Below are positions 42,448 through 51,059 of a stretch of DNA of 58,747 bases, one piece after another. Both the position numbers and the translations under genes were made by a program. Positions within the stretch are counted from its first letter, which is position 1. The number at the start of each line of letters is the position of its first letter. Source of the DNA: Haloarcula argentinensis DSM 12282 (GTDB lineage Archaea > Halobacteriota > Halobacteria > Halobacteriales > Haloarculaceae). The DNA lies in contig AOLX01000015.1 of NCBI GenBank assembly GCA_000336895.1, positions 358,726 through 417,472 on the forward strand, given 5' to 3'. The notes beneath the pieces are model-generated. The model was not told the DNA's origin, ran no database searches, and saw only the letters and a list, made by a program, of their open reading frames with translations.

Positions 42448-43419
42448 ATGCGTGCTGTACGATTCCACGAATACGGCGGACCGGGTGTGCTTCGCGTCGA
42501 CGACATCGAACGGCCTACACCAGGTCCGGAGGAGGTCCTGCTCGAAGTCGAGGCAGCGGCGGTCAATCCGGTCGATACGTACTTCCGGACCGGTGACTAC
42601 GAACCAGCTGAACTGCCCTGGATACCGGGCTCTGACTGTGCCGGGACCGTCACCGCGACCGGCGAACGCGTGGCTACCGTCACCGAGGGCGACCGGGCGT
42701 TCGCGACCGGACTGGGCAACTGGCTCCAAGGGACCTGTGCGGAGTACGTCACTGTTCCCGAATCGCATCTGGCACAGCTCCCCGAAGGAGTGTCCGCCGA
42801 GGCAGGCGCGGCCGTCGCGCTCATCGGCGTCACCGGCTGGCAGACGCTCGTCGACGCCTGCGCGCTGGAGCCGGCTGAGCGGGCGCTGATTCACGGCGGG
42901 AGCGGCGGTGTCGGCCACGTTGCGGTCCAGTTGGCTGCGGCGAACGGGGCACAGGTGACGACGACAGCATCACCGGCCTACCACAACCGGCTGGCCGACC
43001 TCGGCGCGGACGACGTGTTCGACTACAGCCGGGACGACCTCGCCGACGCCGTGGTCGATGCCGGCGCGCCGGACGTGATTCTCGACCACCGCCTCGACGA
43101 CTACCTCGCGTTCGACGCCGAGGTGGCCGCCCAGGGCGCGCGAATCGCCGCCATCGGAAACACCGACCTCGCGGCGACGTTCGAGGACGTCCCTCGCTGC
43201 CGGGCGAAAGCACTCAGCGTCCACCACGTCTCGATGTTCAACACGCCCAAGTTCGGCGCGGTGCTGGACCGGCTAGCGACGCTCATGGCCGACGACGAGC
43301 TGACGCCGGTCATCGCCCGCCGCTACGACCTTGCGGAGGTCTCAGCCGCTCACGACGACGTACTCAACGACAGTTTCCTCGGCAAACTCATTGTCACGCC
43401 GTCGTCCGGCCGGCGCTAA
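42448..43419 (+). CDS. NADPH:quinone oxidoreductase (MDR family)
   Basis: A 323-residue zinc-independent medium-chain dehydrogenase related to quinone oxidoreductase (zeta-crystallin type). The N-terminal fold shows MRAVRFHEYGGPGVLRVDD and VNPVDTYFRTGDY; the NADPH loop is HGGSGGVGHVAVQLA (about 148-162). It lacks the cysteine-rich zinc lobe. Reaction on quinones or enals is inferred from family. A possible operator (42357-42382) lies upstream. An SDR gene follows 80 bases later on the same strand, but with its own promoter. Confidence 0.87.
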   Translation: MRAVRFHEYGGPGVLRVDDIERPTPGPEEVLLEVEAAAVNPVDTYFRTGDYEPAELPWIPGSDCAGTVTATGERVATVTEGDRAFATGLGNWLQGTCAEYVTVPESHLAQLPEGVSAEAGAAVALIGVTGWQTLVDACALEPAERALIHGGSGGVGHVAVQLAAANGAQVTTTASPAYHNRLADLGADDVFDYSRDDLADAVVDAGAPDVILDHRLDDYLAFDAEVAAQGARIAAIGNTDLAATFEDVPRCRAKALSVHHVSMFNTPKFGAVLDRLATLMADDELTPVIARRYDLAEVSAAHDDVLNDSFLGKLIVTPSSGRR

Positions 43420-43468
43420 CGCTCGTCATCGGGTCACGGACTCAGATTTCGGGTTTCTGGGGATGAGC

Positions 43469-43476
43469 TTTTATTT
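43469..43476 (+). promoter_or_regulatory. TATA box of the SDR gene
   Basis: TTTTATTT, 24-31 bases ahead of the ATG at 43500; leaderless transcript expected. Confidence 0.5.
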
Positions 43477-43499
43477 CCCTGCCATCCGTCGACACAGGC

Positions 43500-44210
43500 A
43501 TGTCAGTAGAATTTAATTTCGACGGTAAGGTAGCACTGATTACGGGCGTCGGCGGAGCGCTGGGCAGTGCGGTCGCAAACGCCTTCGTCGAAGCCGGAAC
43601 GACCGTCTGTGGCGGTGATATTATCGAACCGAACACCGAGGATTTCCTGCTTTCCGACCCCGAAAGTGTGGATTTCTACCAAGCGGACTTCAGCGACGAA
43701 GACGACGTCGTTGACACCATCGACGCGGTCGTCGACGAACACGGGCAACTGGACTACTTGCTGAACATCGCCGGAACGTGGCGCGGCGGCACACCGATCC
43801 ACGAGACGGATGCGGACACGTTCGATTTCCTGTTCGACGTGAACCTGAAGACGATGTTTCTGGCGTCGAAACACGCGATTCCACACTTGCGGGCTAGCGA
43901 GGGCGCTATCGTCTCCGTCTCCGCGCGGTCGTCGCTAGAGGGTGGTGAAGGTGACGGGATCTACCGAGCGTCGAAAGCCGGCGTCCGACTGTTAACGGAG
44001 ACCATCGCGGCGGAGAACCTCGGGTCCGTGCGAGCCAACGCCGTCATGCCCAGCGTCATCGACACCCCGATGAACCGCGAGATAATGCCCGATGCTGACT
44101 TCGAGACGTGGGTCGATCCGAAAGATATCGCCGGCGTGCTGTTGTTCCTCTGTTCTGACGCCGCAACCGTGACCAGCGGTGCGGTGGTGCCGGTGTACGG
44201 CGAGGTCTGA
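43500..44210 (+). CDS. Short-chain dehydrogenase/reductase
   Basis: A 236-residue SDR. The dinucleotide loop is GVGGALGSAV (about 16-25), a variant of TGxxxGxG. The catalytic pair is Tyr-x-x-x-Lys in GIYRASKAGV, with the upstream Ser in VSVSARSSLEGG and the conserved Asn in LLNIAGTW. The C-terminus ends in the NAD-edge SGAVVPVYG. The substrate is unknown. A 9-bp inverted repeat lies downstream at 44257-44294. Confidence 0.88.
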   Translation: MSVEFNFDGKVALITGVGGALGSAVANAFVEAGTTVCGGDIIEPNTEDFLLSDPESVDFYQADFSDEDDVVDTIDAVVDEHGQLDYLLNIAGTWRGGTPIHETDADTFDFLFDVNLKTMFLASKHAIPHLRASEGAIVSVSARSSLEGGEGDGIYRASKAGVRLLTETIAAENLGSVRANAVMPSVIDTPMNREIMPDADFETWVDPKDIAGVLLFLCSDAATVTSGAVVPVYGEV

Positions 44211-44256
44211 TATTGTTGGCTGTATCTGGTCTGCCTACTGTTCGGCCACAATCACG

Positions 44257-44294
44257 CGTTTCTCGTAATTACGTATCCGTATTGTCGAGAAACG
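44257..44294. repeat. 9-bp perfect inverted repeat between SDR and SNF transporter
   Basis: CGTTTCTCG (44257-44265) and CGAGAAACG (44286-44294) are separated by 20 bases that contain the palindromic TACGTA. Located 47 bases after the SDR stop and 144 bases ahead of the transporter start; it may be an operator or a hairpin terminator. Confidence 0.45.
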
Positions 44295-44404
44295 GCGAAC
44301 AGAGCGGGATCAGCGCGAATCTCCCGACTGCTGCTGTTTGGCTTCACAGATAGTGTCTTTATACTGATATCACAGGGTGGTATTGCGAACCTGAATCATG
44401 GTGG

Positions 44405-44412
44405 TTTTTATA
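44405..44412 (+). promoter_or_regulatory. TATA box of the SNF transporter gene
   Basis: TTTTTATA, 26-33 bases ahead of the ATG at 44438; leaderless transcript expected. Confidence 0.55.
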
Positions 44413-44437
44413 CCCCAAAAGAATATGCCGCATCACA

Positions 44438-45775
44438 ATGAGTGACAGAGAAACGTGGGCCTCACGGCTCGGGTTCCTTCTCGCAGCGATCGGTAGCGCA
44501 GTCGGTCTCGGAAACATCTGGCAGTTCCCGTTCAAGACGGCGACAAACGGCGGGGCAGTGTTCCTCGTCTTTTACCTCGTCGCCGTGTTGCTCATCGGCT
44601 TCCCGGCAATGCTGGCAGAGTTCATCATCGGACGGCGAACGAACCGTAACGCCGTCGACGCGTTCGCTGAACTCGGATTCAAGCAGTGGCGGGTCGTCGG
44701 TGGCCTCGGGGTCTTTACAGGCTTCTGGATTCTCTCGTATTACAACGTCGTCGGTGGGTGGGTCATGCGGTATATTCTCGGAAGCGCGACGGGCGCATAC
44801 TTCGGGAACTCCGCGGAGTACTTCGGCGCTATTTCCAGTGGCCCCGAAGCTGTCGCCGGACAGGCGCTGTTCCTGCTGATCTGTGTCGGCATCGTCGCAG
44901 TGGGTGTCGAGGACGGTATCGAGAAGGCGACAAAGGTGATGGTCCCCAGCATCGTCCTCCTCATGCTCGGGATGGCGGCCTGGGTCACCACGCTTGAGGG
45001 TGCAGGGGCTGGCTACAGCTACTTCCTCTCACCGGACTTCTCCACGCTGGCGGCGAACGCCGGCGACCTGATCCCGTTCGCAGTTGGACAGGCGTTTTTC
45101 ACCCTCTCGCTGGGGATGGCGGCCATGATTACCTACTCCTCGTACATCGGTGACGACGAGAGCCTCCCGGTCGACGGCGGCATCATCGTCGTGACGAACA
45201 CGATGGTCGGTGTGCTGGCCGGGCTGGTCGTGTTCCCGATTCTCTTCGCCATCAACGTCAGCCCCGACACCAGCGGTCCGTCGGCTATCTTCGTTGCGAT
45301 GGCGTCGGCGTTCCCACAGCTTCCCGGAGGGCGACTCCTCGGCGTCGTGTTCTTCGGCGTTGTCCTCATCGCCGCGATATCCTCTGCCATCAGCCTCCTT
45401 GAGGTCGCAGTCTCCTACGGTGTCGACAACACGTCGTACTCACGGGTGTCACTGTCGGCAATGCTCGGGATTGGACTGTTCGTTCTGGGGCTGCCGTCGG
45501 CCTGGGACCTGGCGTGGTTCGGCTGGTTCGACACGCTCGCGTACAAGCTGTTCCTCCCGCTGTCAGTGCTGCTCATTCTGGTGTTCGTCGGCTGGGTGCT
45601 CTCCTCCGACGCAGTTGCAGAACTCCGGCAGGGGACGGGCGGGCTCCGGGCGTTCGGTCCGACCTGGCTCTGGATGGTCCGAACGGTGGTCATCCTCGGC
45701 GTCATCCTGACGCTGGCCCTCGGCCTGCAGACACTGTTCCTCGCTGAGGACCCCGCGATCATCCCGCCGATATAA
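44438..45775 (+). CDS. Sodium- and chloride-dependent neurotransmitter/amino-acid symporter (SNF family)
   Basis: A 445-residue, about 11-helix Na+ symporter. The broken helix 1 signature is GSAVGLGNIWQFPFKTATNGG (in part), which houses the sodium and substrate sites. Helix 6 FAVGQAFFTLSLGMAAMITY and helix 8 are also typical. The length is that of short bacterial-archaeal NSS proteins (MhsT/LeuT-like). It probably takes up an amino acid. It has its own TATA box. Confidence 0.92.
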   Translation: MSDRETWASRLGFLLAAIGSAVGLGNIWQFPFKTATNGGAVFLVFYLVAVLLIGFPAMLAEFIIGRRTNRNAVDAFAELGFKQWRVVGGLGVFTGFWILSYYNVVGGWVMRYILGSATGAYFGNSAEYFGAISSGPEAVAGQALFLLICVGIVAVGVEDGIEKATKVMVPSIVLLMLGMAAWVTTLEGAGAGYSYFLSPDFSTLAANAGDLIPFAVGQAFFTLSLGMAAMITYSSYIGDDESLPVDGGIIVVTNTMVGVLAGLVVFPILFAINVSPDTSGPSAIFVAMASAFPQLPGGRLLGVVFFGVVLIAAISSAISLLEVAVSYGVDNTSYSRVSLSAMLGIGLFVLGLPSAWDLAWFGWFDTLAYKLFLPLSVLLILVFVGWVLSSDAVAELRQGTGGLRAFGPTWLWMVRTVVILGVILTLALGLQTLFLAEDPAIIPPI

Positions 45776-45906
45776 ACGACGAACGGAGTTGGTTTCCCGC
45801 GGACCTACTTCTCGGCAGTTCGCGATGACCGCTCGATATGTGTGGTCGTCGTGGGATTTTTCAGCCGTGGCAGACTGCGCGGACGTGGAGTAGGGCTGCA
45901 TGTCTC

Positions 45907-46122
45907 TCACAGATCGCGTAGGCGTAGATACACGCCACCGAAAAGACAGACCGTTGCCACCAGCAATAGACCACCGCTCAACACGTCCCTGAGGATCCCG
46001 GAAACACCGGGACTCTCCACAAGTCCGAAGGTCCCTTCAAACGCTATCGACTGAAACACGAGCACCAATCCGCCTATCGGTATCAATAGTCGCCGAATGC
46101 GTGTATTTTCCCCGACACTCAT
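45907..46122 (-). CDS. Small two-helix membrane protein
   Basis: A 71-residue protein with two hydrophobic segments (about 10-30 and 45-65, the latter VLSGGLLLVATVCLFGGVYL) and charged ends (ENTRIRR, LRLRDL). No family recognised. It stands between an SNF symporter and a DMT transporter, transcribed on the minus strand. Its upstream AT-rich stretch (about 46150-46160) may be its TATA. Confidence 0.55.
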   Translation of the reverse strand: MSVGENTRIRRLLIPIGGLVLVFQSIAFEGTFGLVESPGVSGILRDVLSGGLLLVATVCLFGGVYLRLRDL

Positions 46123-46242
46123 GTTCTTGGGTATACATGACGGCGTGGTGAATACTTTACCGAATCTCTGTGGCCGGCGGGCACAGTGTACTGTCCAGTC
46201 TAAACGAGGGTGATAGCAAGTATATGAAGCCCTACGTCCATC

Positions 46243-47223
46243 TCAGTCGGACTCGAACCCGCGCGGTTCGTCCGCCATCCCGAGACTCTCGGACACAGTG
46301 TCAGCCTCGTCGGTAGTACCCGGGAGCAGTGCGCGGATGTCGACCGATTCGCTGCCGAGTACCACGAACCCGGTGAAGATAATCAGGAAGCCTGCCACTG
46401 CAGTCGGGGTGATCGCCTCGCCAAGCAAGGCCCACCCGCCGAGCGTCGACACGACGGGAACCACGTAGAAGATGAGGTTGGCCTGAATTGCGCCGGTGAC
46501 ATCGAGCAGGCCGAAGTAGGCGATGTAAGCGATTGCTCCGGCAAATATTCCGACGTACAGCAGAGCCGCAATCGCAGTCGGGGACCATACCGCCGTGGCC
46601 GCTGATTCGCCCATGCCGATGCTCAGCGAGTGACAGAGCGCAGCGGCGACGGGGAGCGCCCACGCGGTCCGGACCGTACTCGACAGGCCACCGCCGGACC
46701 ACCGGATGAGGACGCTACCCAGCGCCGCGCTGGTCGCGCCAGCGAACAGGATGAGCTTGCCGATGCCCCCGCTCAGGAGCATCGCCGGGTCGGGACTGAC
46801 GACGAGACCGACGCCGAGCAGGCCGATGACCATCCCGAGACCGCCGCGGGCCGAAAGTCGTTCGTCGGAGAGCAGGAGAGCGGCGAACACCGGCGTCAGT
46901 ATCGGATTGAGGCTGAAGATGATAGCGGCAACCGCGCTGGTGGCAGACTGCTGGCCCACGAATATCAGTGCGTTCGCGAGACCGAGCGCGAACAGGCCCG
47001 TCGAGAGAATCCCCAGCACATCGCCGCGGGTCCGTGGGAGTAGTTCGTCCCGGGACCGCGTCACGACGACGTAGCCGAGGAGCACGACGGCGGCGATGTC
47101 GAACCGGAGGGAGACGAACAGAAGCGGCGGGAGGTACGACAGTCCGGCCTTCGCGCCGACGAAGGTCCCGCCAAGCAGAACACTGGCAACGGCAGCGAGG
47201 GCGAACGTCCGGCGCGAAATCAT
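46243..47223 (-). CDS. EamA (DMT superfamily) transporter
   Basis: A 326-residue ten-helix transporter with two EamA repeats. The first repeat has LGGTFVGAKAGLSYLPPLLF (helix 1-2) and LFALGLANALIFVGQQSATSAVAAI; the second starts near 160. A charged C-terminal tail of about 30 residues follows. The substrate is unknown, though EamA members often export amino acids or nucleobase-like compounds. GAGGTGG lies 6 bases ahead of the ATG, so it is not leaderless. It is divergent from a regulator gene that shares a candidate operator with it. Confidence 0.85.
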   Translation of the reverse strand: MISRRTFALAAVASVLLGGTFVGAKAGLSYLPPLLFVSLRFDIAAVVLLGYVVVTRSRDELLPRTRGDVLGILSTGLFALGLANALIFVGQQSATSAVAAIIFSLNPILTPVFAALLLSDERLSARGGLGMVIGLLGVGLVVSPDPAMLLSGGIGKLILFAGATSAALGSVLIRWSGGGLSSTVRTAWALPVAAALCHSLSIGMGESAATAVWSPTAIAALLYVGIFAGAIAYIAYFGLLDVTGAIQANLIFYVVPVVSTLGGWALLGEAITPTAVAGFLIIFTGFVVLGSESVDIRALLPGTTDEADTVSESLGMADEPRGFESD

Positions 47224-47246
47224 ACCACCACCTCGTATATTTTTTC

Positions 47247-47259
47247 TGAAACAACTTCA
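47247..47259. promoter_or_regulatory. Candidate operator near the EamA transporter start
   Basis: TGAAACAACTTCA, whose reverse complement TGAAGTTGTTTCA differs by one base from the core of the palindrome at 47391-47407. It lies 24 bases ahead of the transporter start. Confidence 0.45.
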
Positions 47260-47390
47260 CAGCCGACAGAGAAAGCACGTTGAGAAACCTGAGTCATCGT
47301 ACTCTACAGTATGATATCGGGACTTATAGGCCCGTTTAGAAAATCTTACATAACGCGAAACGGACGAACACCCATGGCGGATATGCACGG

Positions 47391-47407
47391 TATGAAATTG
47401 TTTCATA
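47391..47407. promoter_or_regulatory. Candidate operator near the regulator gene
   Basis: TATGAAA-TTG-TTTCATA, a 17-base perfect palindrome 41 bases ahead of the regulator ATG, just upstream of a TATA-like TTTAGG (47420-47425). The 10-base palindrome AAAGCGCTTT (47413-47422) sits between. Likely binding site of the adjacent regulator or its relative. Confidence 0.5.
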
Positions 47408-47447
47408 GTGCGAAAGCGCTTTAGGATGGAACTCCCAACACGGCGGT

Positions 47448-48239
47448 ATGGAATCGGCGCTCGAAGAGATCGAGTTCCTCGCGCTCTCCTCGAACCGGGT
47501 CGAGGTGTTACGACTTCTGGCATCGGAACCGCACTCACGCGGGGAACTGGCGGCCGAAACCGGCGCGTCACAGGCGACGCTCGGGCGTATCATCGCCGAC
47601 TTCGAAGAGCGGTCGTGGATTCGCCGAACAGGGGGCGAATACGTCGCCACGGCGACGGGTCGCATCGTCGCTGACGGGTTCACCGACCTGCTCGGCAGCC
47701 TCGAAACCGAGCGGCGGCTGCGCGACATCGTCCAGTATCTGCCTACCGATGCGATGGACTTCGACCTGCAACACCTGGCCGACGCGAGGATAACCGTCCC
47801 GAGCCAGACGCGCCCGAACGCGCCGGTCCAGCGACTGCTCGACCTGCTTCGGGACGCCGAGGAAGTGCGAACGTTCTCCCATGCGTTCAACGACCAGGCG
47901 ATTCGAGTCGTGCAGGAGCGGGTCACCGCCGGCGAGCAGCGGTTCTCGGGCGTGTTCTCACCCGGCGCGATAGACGCACTAGCAGCAGACGACCGGCTCC
48001 GGAATCGGCTCGAATCGCTGCGTGCCGAACCGGATGCGTCAGTCCAAGTCCGAAACGACGGTGTGCCACTCGCCGTGATGATCGCCGACGACGTGGTGCA
48101 TCTGCTGTTGCGGGACAACAACGGTGTCCTGCAGGCGTCGATCGATACGACCGCGCCGGCCGTCCGCGAGTGGGCTATCGAGACGTTCGACGCGTACTGG
48201 GCGTCCGCGGAGCCGCTGTCGGACGAGTGGTCGCTGTAA
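47448..48239 (+). CDS. Winged-helix transcriptional regulator (FilR1-like)
   Basis: A 263-residue regulator. The N-terminal winged helix (residues 1-75) includes LSSNRVEVLRLLASEPHSRGELAAETGASQ (in part), ending in wing GGEYVATATG. The C-terminal half (from about 85) resembles the effector domain of methanogen FilR1-type regulators, around VVQERVTAGEQRFSGVFSP. A small-molecule ligand is likely, but not identified. It is divergent from the EamA transporter; the shared operator suggests it regulates that transporter and itself. Confidence 0.8.
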   Translation: MESALEEIEFLALSSNRVEVLRLLASEPHSRGELAAETGASQATLGRIIADFEERSWIRRTGGEYVATATGRIVADGFTDLLGSLETERRLRDIVQYLPTDAMDFDLQHLADARITVPSQTRPNAPVQRLLDLLRDAEEVRTFSHAFNDQAIRVVQERVTAGEQRFSGVFSPGAIDALAADDRLRNRLESLRAEPDASVQVRNDGVPLAVMIADDVVHLLLRDNNGVLQASIDTTAPAVREWAIETFDAYWASAEPLSDEWSL

Positions 48240-48296
48240 CACCCCTGTTTCGAACCGCCGAAGCCGTTACCGCTGTAAAAATCAGCTGCGACGCAG

Positions 48297-48920
48297 CTAC
48301 CGGACCAGATACGGATCGTCGTTCGGCAGGAACCGCCCGAGGTCCGCCTCGCGGCGATAGTCGGTCTTCAGCAGCGCAGTCAGCGCGTCGACGAGGGCGT
48401 CCTCGTCCTCAGCGCTCCACTCCGCGGGCTCCTTGATTGGATAGACGAGCCAGCCGCTGCCGACGACCTCCGTGGCGTGCCGCGCGTCCATGTCGACCGA
48501 CTCGGTCGGCTCCGATGTCGTGTTCGCGAACACGTGTCGCGTGGCGCGCTCGCCGACGGGTAGGAGGACGTGAGCAGTGATGGCCCGGAGTTCCGTGTCG
48601 AACAGCGGCTCCAGGTCGTCGTAGTCCGCCTCTGTCGGCGGGTCGCCGCCGCACATGTACAGGTACGACAGATACGTCTTTTCGACGGTCGGCGGAGTGC
48701 CGACCTCGGCGAGCAGTCCGGCCTCGACAAGCGCCCGCTGGAGACGTTCGCCCGCGGGGTTGTCGGTAAAGGGAATGCCGGACGTCGCGCCACCGTGGAC
48801 GCCGGGGTGGTCCCCGATGACGTGGAAGTGGGCATTGGCGTCGCCGTACCCCGGCACAAACGGCTCACACGGGGCGTCGAAGCCGAAGGGGTTGTGCTGG
48901 CGGGCCGTGACGTTCTTCAC
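48297..48920 (-). CDS. Uracil-DNA glycosylase superfamily protein (divergent)
   Basis: A 207-residue protein of a haloarchaeal branch of the UDG superfamily, read from a GTG at 48920 (VKNVTARQHNPFG). The glycosylase-like start has GYGDANAHFHVIGDHPGVHGG, where GDHPG aligns with motif A of UDGs, then PFTDNPAGERLQRALVEAG. A clear C-terminal HPS-type motif is not seen. The cysteines of Fe-S UDGs (types IV/V) are also not evident beyond CEPF and MCGGD. Activity is therefore uncertain. It could process other lesions or act in binding only. Confidence 0.7.
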   Translation of the reverse strand: MKNVTARQHNPFGFDAPCEPFVPGYGDANAHFHVIGDHPGVHGGATSGIPFTDNPAGERLQRALVEAGLLAEVGTPPTVEKTYLSYLYMCGGDPPTEADYDDLEPLFDTELRAITAHVLLPVGERATRHVFANTTSEPTESVDMDARHATEVVGSGWLVYPIKEPAEWSAEDEDALVDALTALLKTDYRREADLGRFLPNDDPYLVR

Positions 48921-49061
48921 GCGCGGATTCAATAGGCCATCGCTCAAAACTCCGCCGGTTTCGGTTATCGAATACGAGAAATAATGGTTAAGTTTGATAA
49001 CGCTTTTCTCGGATGCCCGCAAGGAGTCGGATATGCTCCGGTCCGGGAGAAGTGATATCGC

Positions 49062-50612
49062 GTGAGCCACGATGACCGTGTCGAGGACCTTCGGGAACGA
49101 AAAGCCGAGGCCGAACGAGGCGGTGGCGAGGAACGAATCGAGGCGCAACACGACCGCGGGAAACTCACCGCGCGTGAGCGCATCGACTACTTCCTCGACG
49201 ACGGCACCTTCGTCGAGATCGACTCGCTCCGTGAACATCGCTCGACGAACTTCGACATGGCCGACAAGAAAGTACCGGGAGACGGCGTCGTCGTCGGCTA
49301 TGGCAAAGTCGACGGCCGCCGGGTGTACGTCTTTGCCCACGACTTCACCGTCTTCGGCGGGTCGCTGGGCGAGGCGTTCGCACAGAAGGTCTGTAAGGTG
49401 ATGGACAAGGCCATCGAGACGGGCGCGCCCATCATCGGGCTGAACGACTCCGCCGGCGCACGGATTCAGGAGGGCATCGACTCGCTGGCGGGCTACGCCG
49501 ACATCTTCCACCGCAATCAGCAGGCCAGCGGTGTCGTCCCACAGATCTCGGCCATCATGGGGCCGTGTGCCGGCGGCGCGGTGTACTCCCCGTCCATCAC
49601 GGACTTCGTCTACATGGTCGAGGAGACCAGCCACATGTTCATCACTGGGCCGGACGTCATCGAGACGGTGACCGGCGAGGAGGTCGGCTTCGACGAACTC
49701 GGCGGGGCGAAGACCCACGCCTCCGAGTCCGGGGTGGCCCATTTCACGGCCGCCGACGAGAAGGACGCGATGGACGACATTCGCTATCTCCTCTCGTATC
49801 TCCCCCAGAACAACGTCGAGGACCCGCCGCGGGTCGAACCCTGGGACGACCCCAAACGGCGGGACGAAGCGCTGAAGACGGCTGTGCCCGACGCGCCACA
49901 GAAACCCTACGACATGACGGACGTCGTCGGGCGCATCGTCGACGAGGACTCGTTCTTCGAGGTCGCCGAGGACTTCGCGCGCAACATCGTCATCGGGTTC
50001 GCCCGCATGGACGGCCACAGCGTCGGCGTCGTCGGCAACCAGCCGCGGGTCAACGCCGGCACGCTCGACATCAATGCCTCGCGGAAGGGCGCGCGCTTCG
50101 TCCGGTTCTGTGACGCGTTCAACATCCCGATTCTCACGTTCGTCGACGTACCCGGGTTCATGCCCGGCAAAGATCAAGAGACCAACGCCATCATCAACCA
50201 CGGCGCGAAGCTCCTGTACGCCTACTCCGAGGCCACCGTGCCGCTGGTGACCGTCATCACGCGGAAGGCGTACGGCGGTGCCTACGACGTGATGGCGTCG
50301 AAGCACATCGGCGCGGACATGAACTACGCCTGGCCGACCGCCGAAATCGCCGTAATGGGGCCGAAGGGCGCGGTCAACGTCCTCTACGACGACGAACTGG
50401 AGGACGCAGACGACGTGGAGGCCCGCCGGCAGCAACTCATCGACGAGTACCGCGACGCCTTCGCGAACCCCTACACCGCGGCCAAACGGGGCTTCGTCGA
50501 CGACGTCATCGAACCCCAGGAGACCCGCCCGCGGCTCATCGACGATCTGGACCTCCTCCGGGGGAAACGAAAGGACCAGCCCGACCGCAAGCACGGCAAC
50601 ATCCCACTGTGA
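49062..50612 (+). CDS. pccB: Acyl-CoA (propionyl/acetyl) carboxylase carboxyltransferase subunit
   Basis: A 516-residue carboxyltransferase that moves CO2 from carboxybiotin to propionyl-CoA or acetyl-CoA. The glycine-rich acyl-CoA loops are [20 protein letters not shown] (about 125-145) and [13 protein letters not shown], and the C-terminal half repeats the crotonase-like fold with [13 protein letters not shown]. The GTG at 49062 follows a GGGAG about 10 bases upstream. It opens a pccB-pccX-pccA module, which with BirA would feed propionyl-CoA toward methylmalonyl-CoA. Confidence 0.94.
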   Translation: MSHDDRVEDLRERKAEAERGGGEERIEAQHDRGKLTARERIDYFLDDGTFVEIDSLREHRSTNFDMADKKVPGDGVVVGYGKVDGRRVYVFAHDFTVFGGSLGEAFAQKVCKVMDKAIETGAPIIGLNDSAGARIQEGIDSLAGYADIFHRNQQASGVVPQISAIMGPCAGGAVYSPSITDFVYMVEETSHMFITGPDVIETVTGEEVGFDELGGAKTHASESGVAHFTAADEKDAMDDIRYLLSYLPQNNVEDPPRVEPWDDPKRRDEALKTAVPDAPQKPYDMTDVVGRIVDEDSFFEVAEDFARNIVIGFARMDGHSVGVVGNQPRVNAGTLDINASRKGARFVRFCDAFNIPILTFVDVPGFMPGKDQETNAIINHGAKLLYAYSEATVPLVTVITRKAYGGAYDVMASKHIGADMNYAWPTAEIAVMGPKGAVNVLYDDELEDADDVEARRQQLIDEYRDAFANPYTAAKRGFVDDVIEPQETRPRLIDDLDLLRGKRKDQPDRKHGNIPL

Positions 50613-50920
50613 CGATGGCGGCTGACACTGACTCGGCTGTCGATACGGACCTGATCGCGGAGATCGCCGCCCAACTCGACGATGCGTCGACGGATGAGGC
50701 GGCTGCGATCGCCGTCGCTATCGGGGCACACCTCACAGACCGCCAGCGCGCGGCGGCAGCGGCCGCGGCGGCTGCGGCGGCAGACGACGGTGACTCTTGG
50801 GATGGCAAGCAGTGGTCGTTCTCCGGGCGCGTGGAAGCCACGCAGAAGCGGTCTGTTCGGGTTCGCTCGGATGCGCCAACCGATCCCTGGAGTGCCGCCG
50901 GGCGCACCGAACGGTTCTAA
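50609..50920 (+). CDS. pccX: Small third subunit of acyl-CoA carboxylase (PccX-like)
   Basis: A 103-residue acidic protein matching the small subunit PccX that is required for propionyl-CoA carboxylase in Haloferax mediterranei. An N-terminal acidic helix (about 5-50) is followed by an Ala-rich stretch and then [20 protein letters not shown], which resembles the epsilon-like tail. GTG at 50609 overlaps the pccB stop (GTGA), with an ATG at 50615 as the alternative. It is expected to bind between the catalytic subunits; the enzyme would not work without it. Confidence 0.82.
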   Translation: MTMAADTDSAVDTDLIAEIAAQLDDASTDEAAAIAVAIGAHLTDRQRAAAAAAAAAAADDGDSWDGKQWSFSGRVEATQKRSVRVRSDAPTDPWSAAGRTERF

Positions 50921-51059
50921 CTGCGGACAGTTCTTCTGTCAGTTGATCGGCGGCGCTCTGACTGAATTTGTGGTCATGTTCCATACTAACATAATTATAT
51001 ATGTAAGATTACCACTATCTGCGCATAGTTTTATGGGCCGACTCTCAGTATGAGGGCGT

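Noticed and set aside
48921..50594. Very long minus-strand open frame running in front of the UDG-family gene
   Set aside because: It is the mirror of the pccB gene in GC-rich codons. Its translation is rich in His, Arg and Val runs unlike haloarchaeal proteins, and the real UDG-family start is the GTG at 48920.
50750..50785. GCG/GCC simple repeat as a separate element
   Set aside because: It is the coding sequence of the Ala-rich stretch in PccX.
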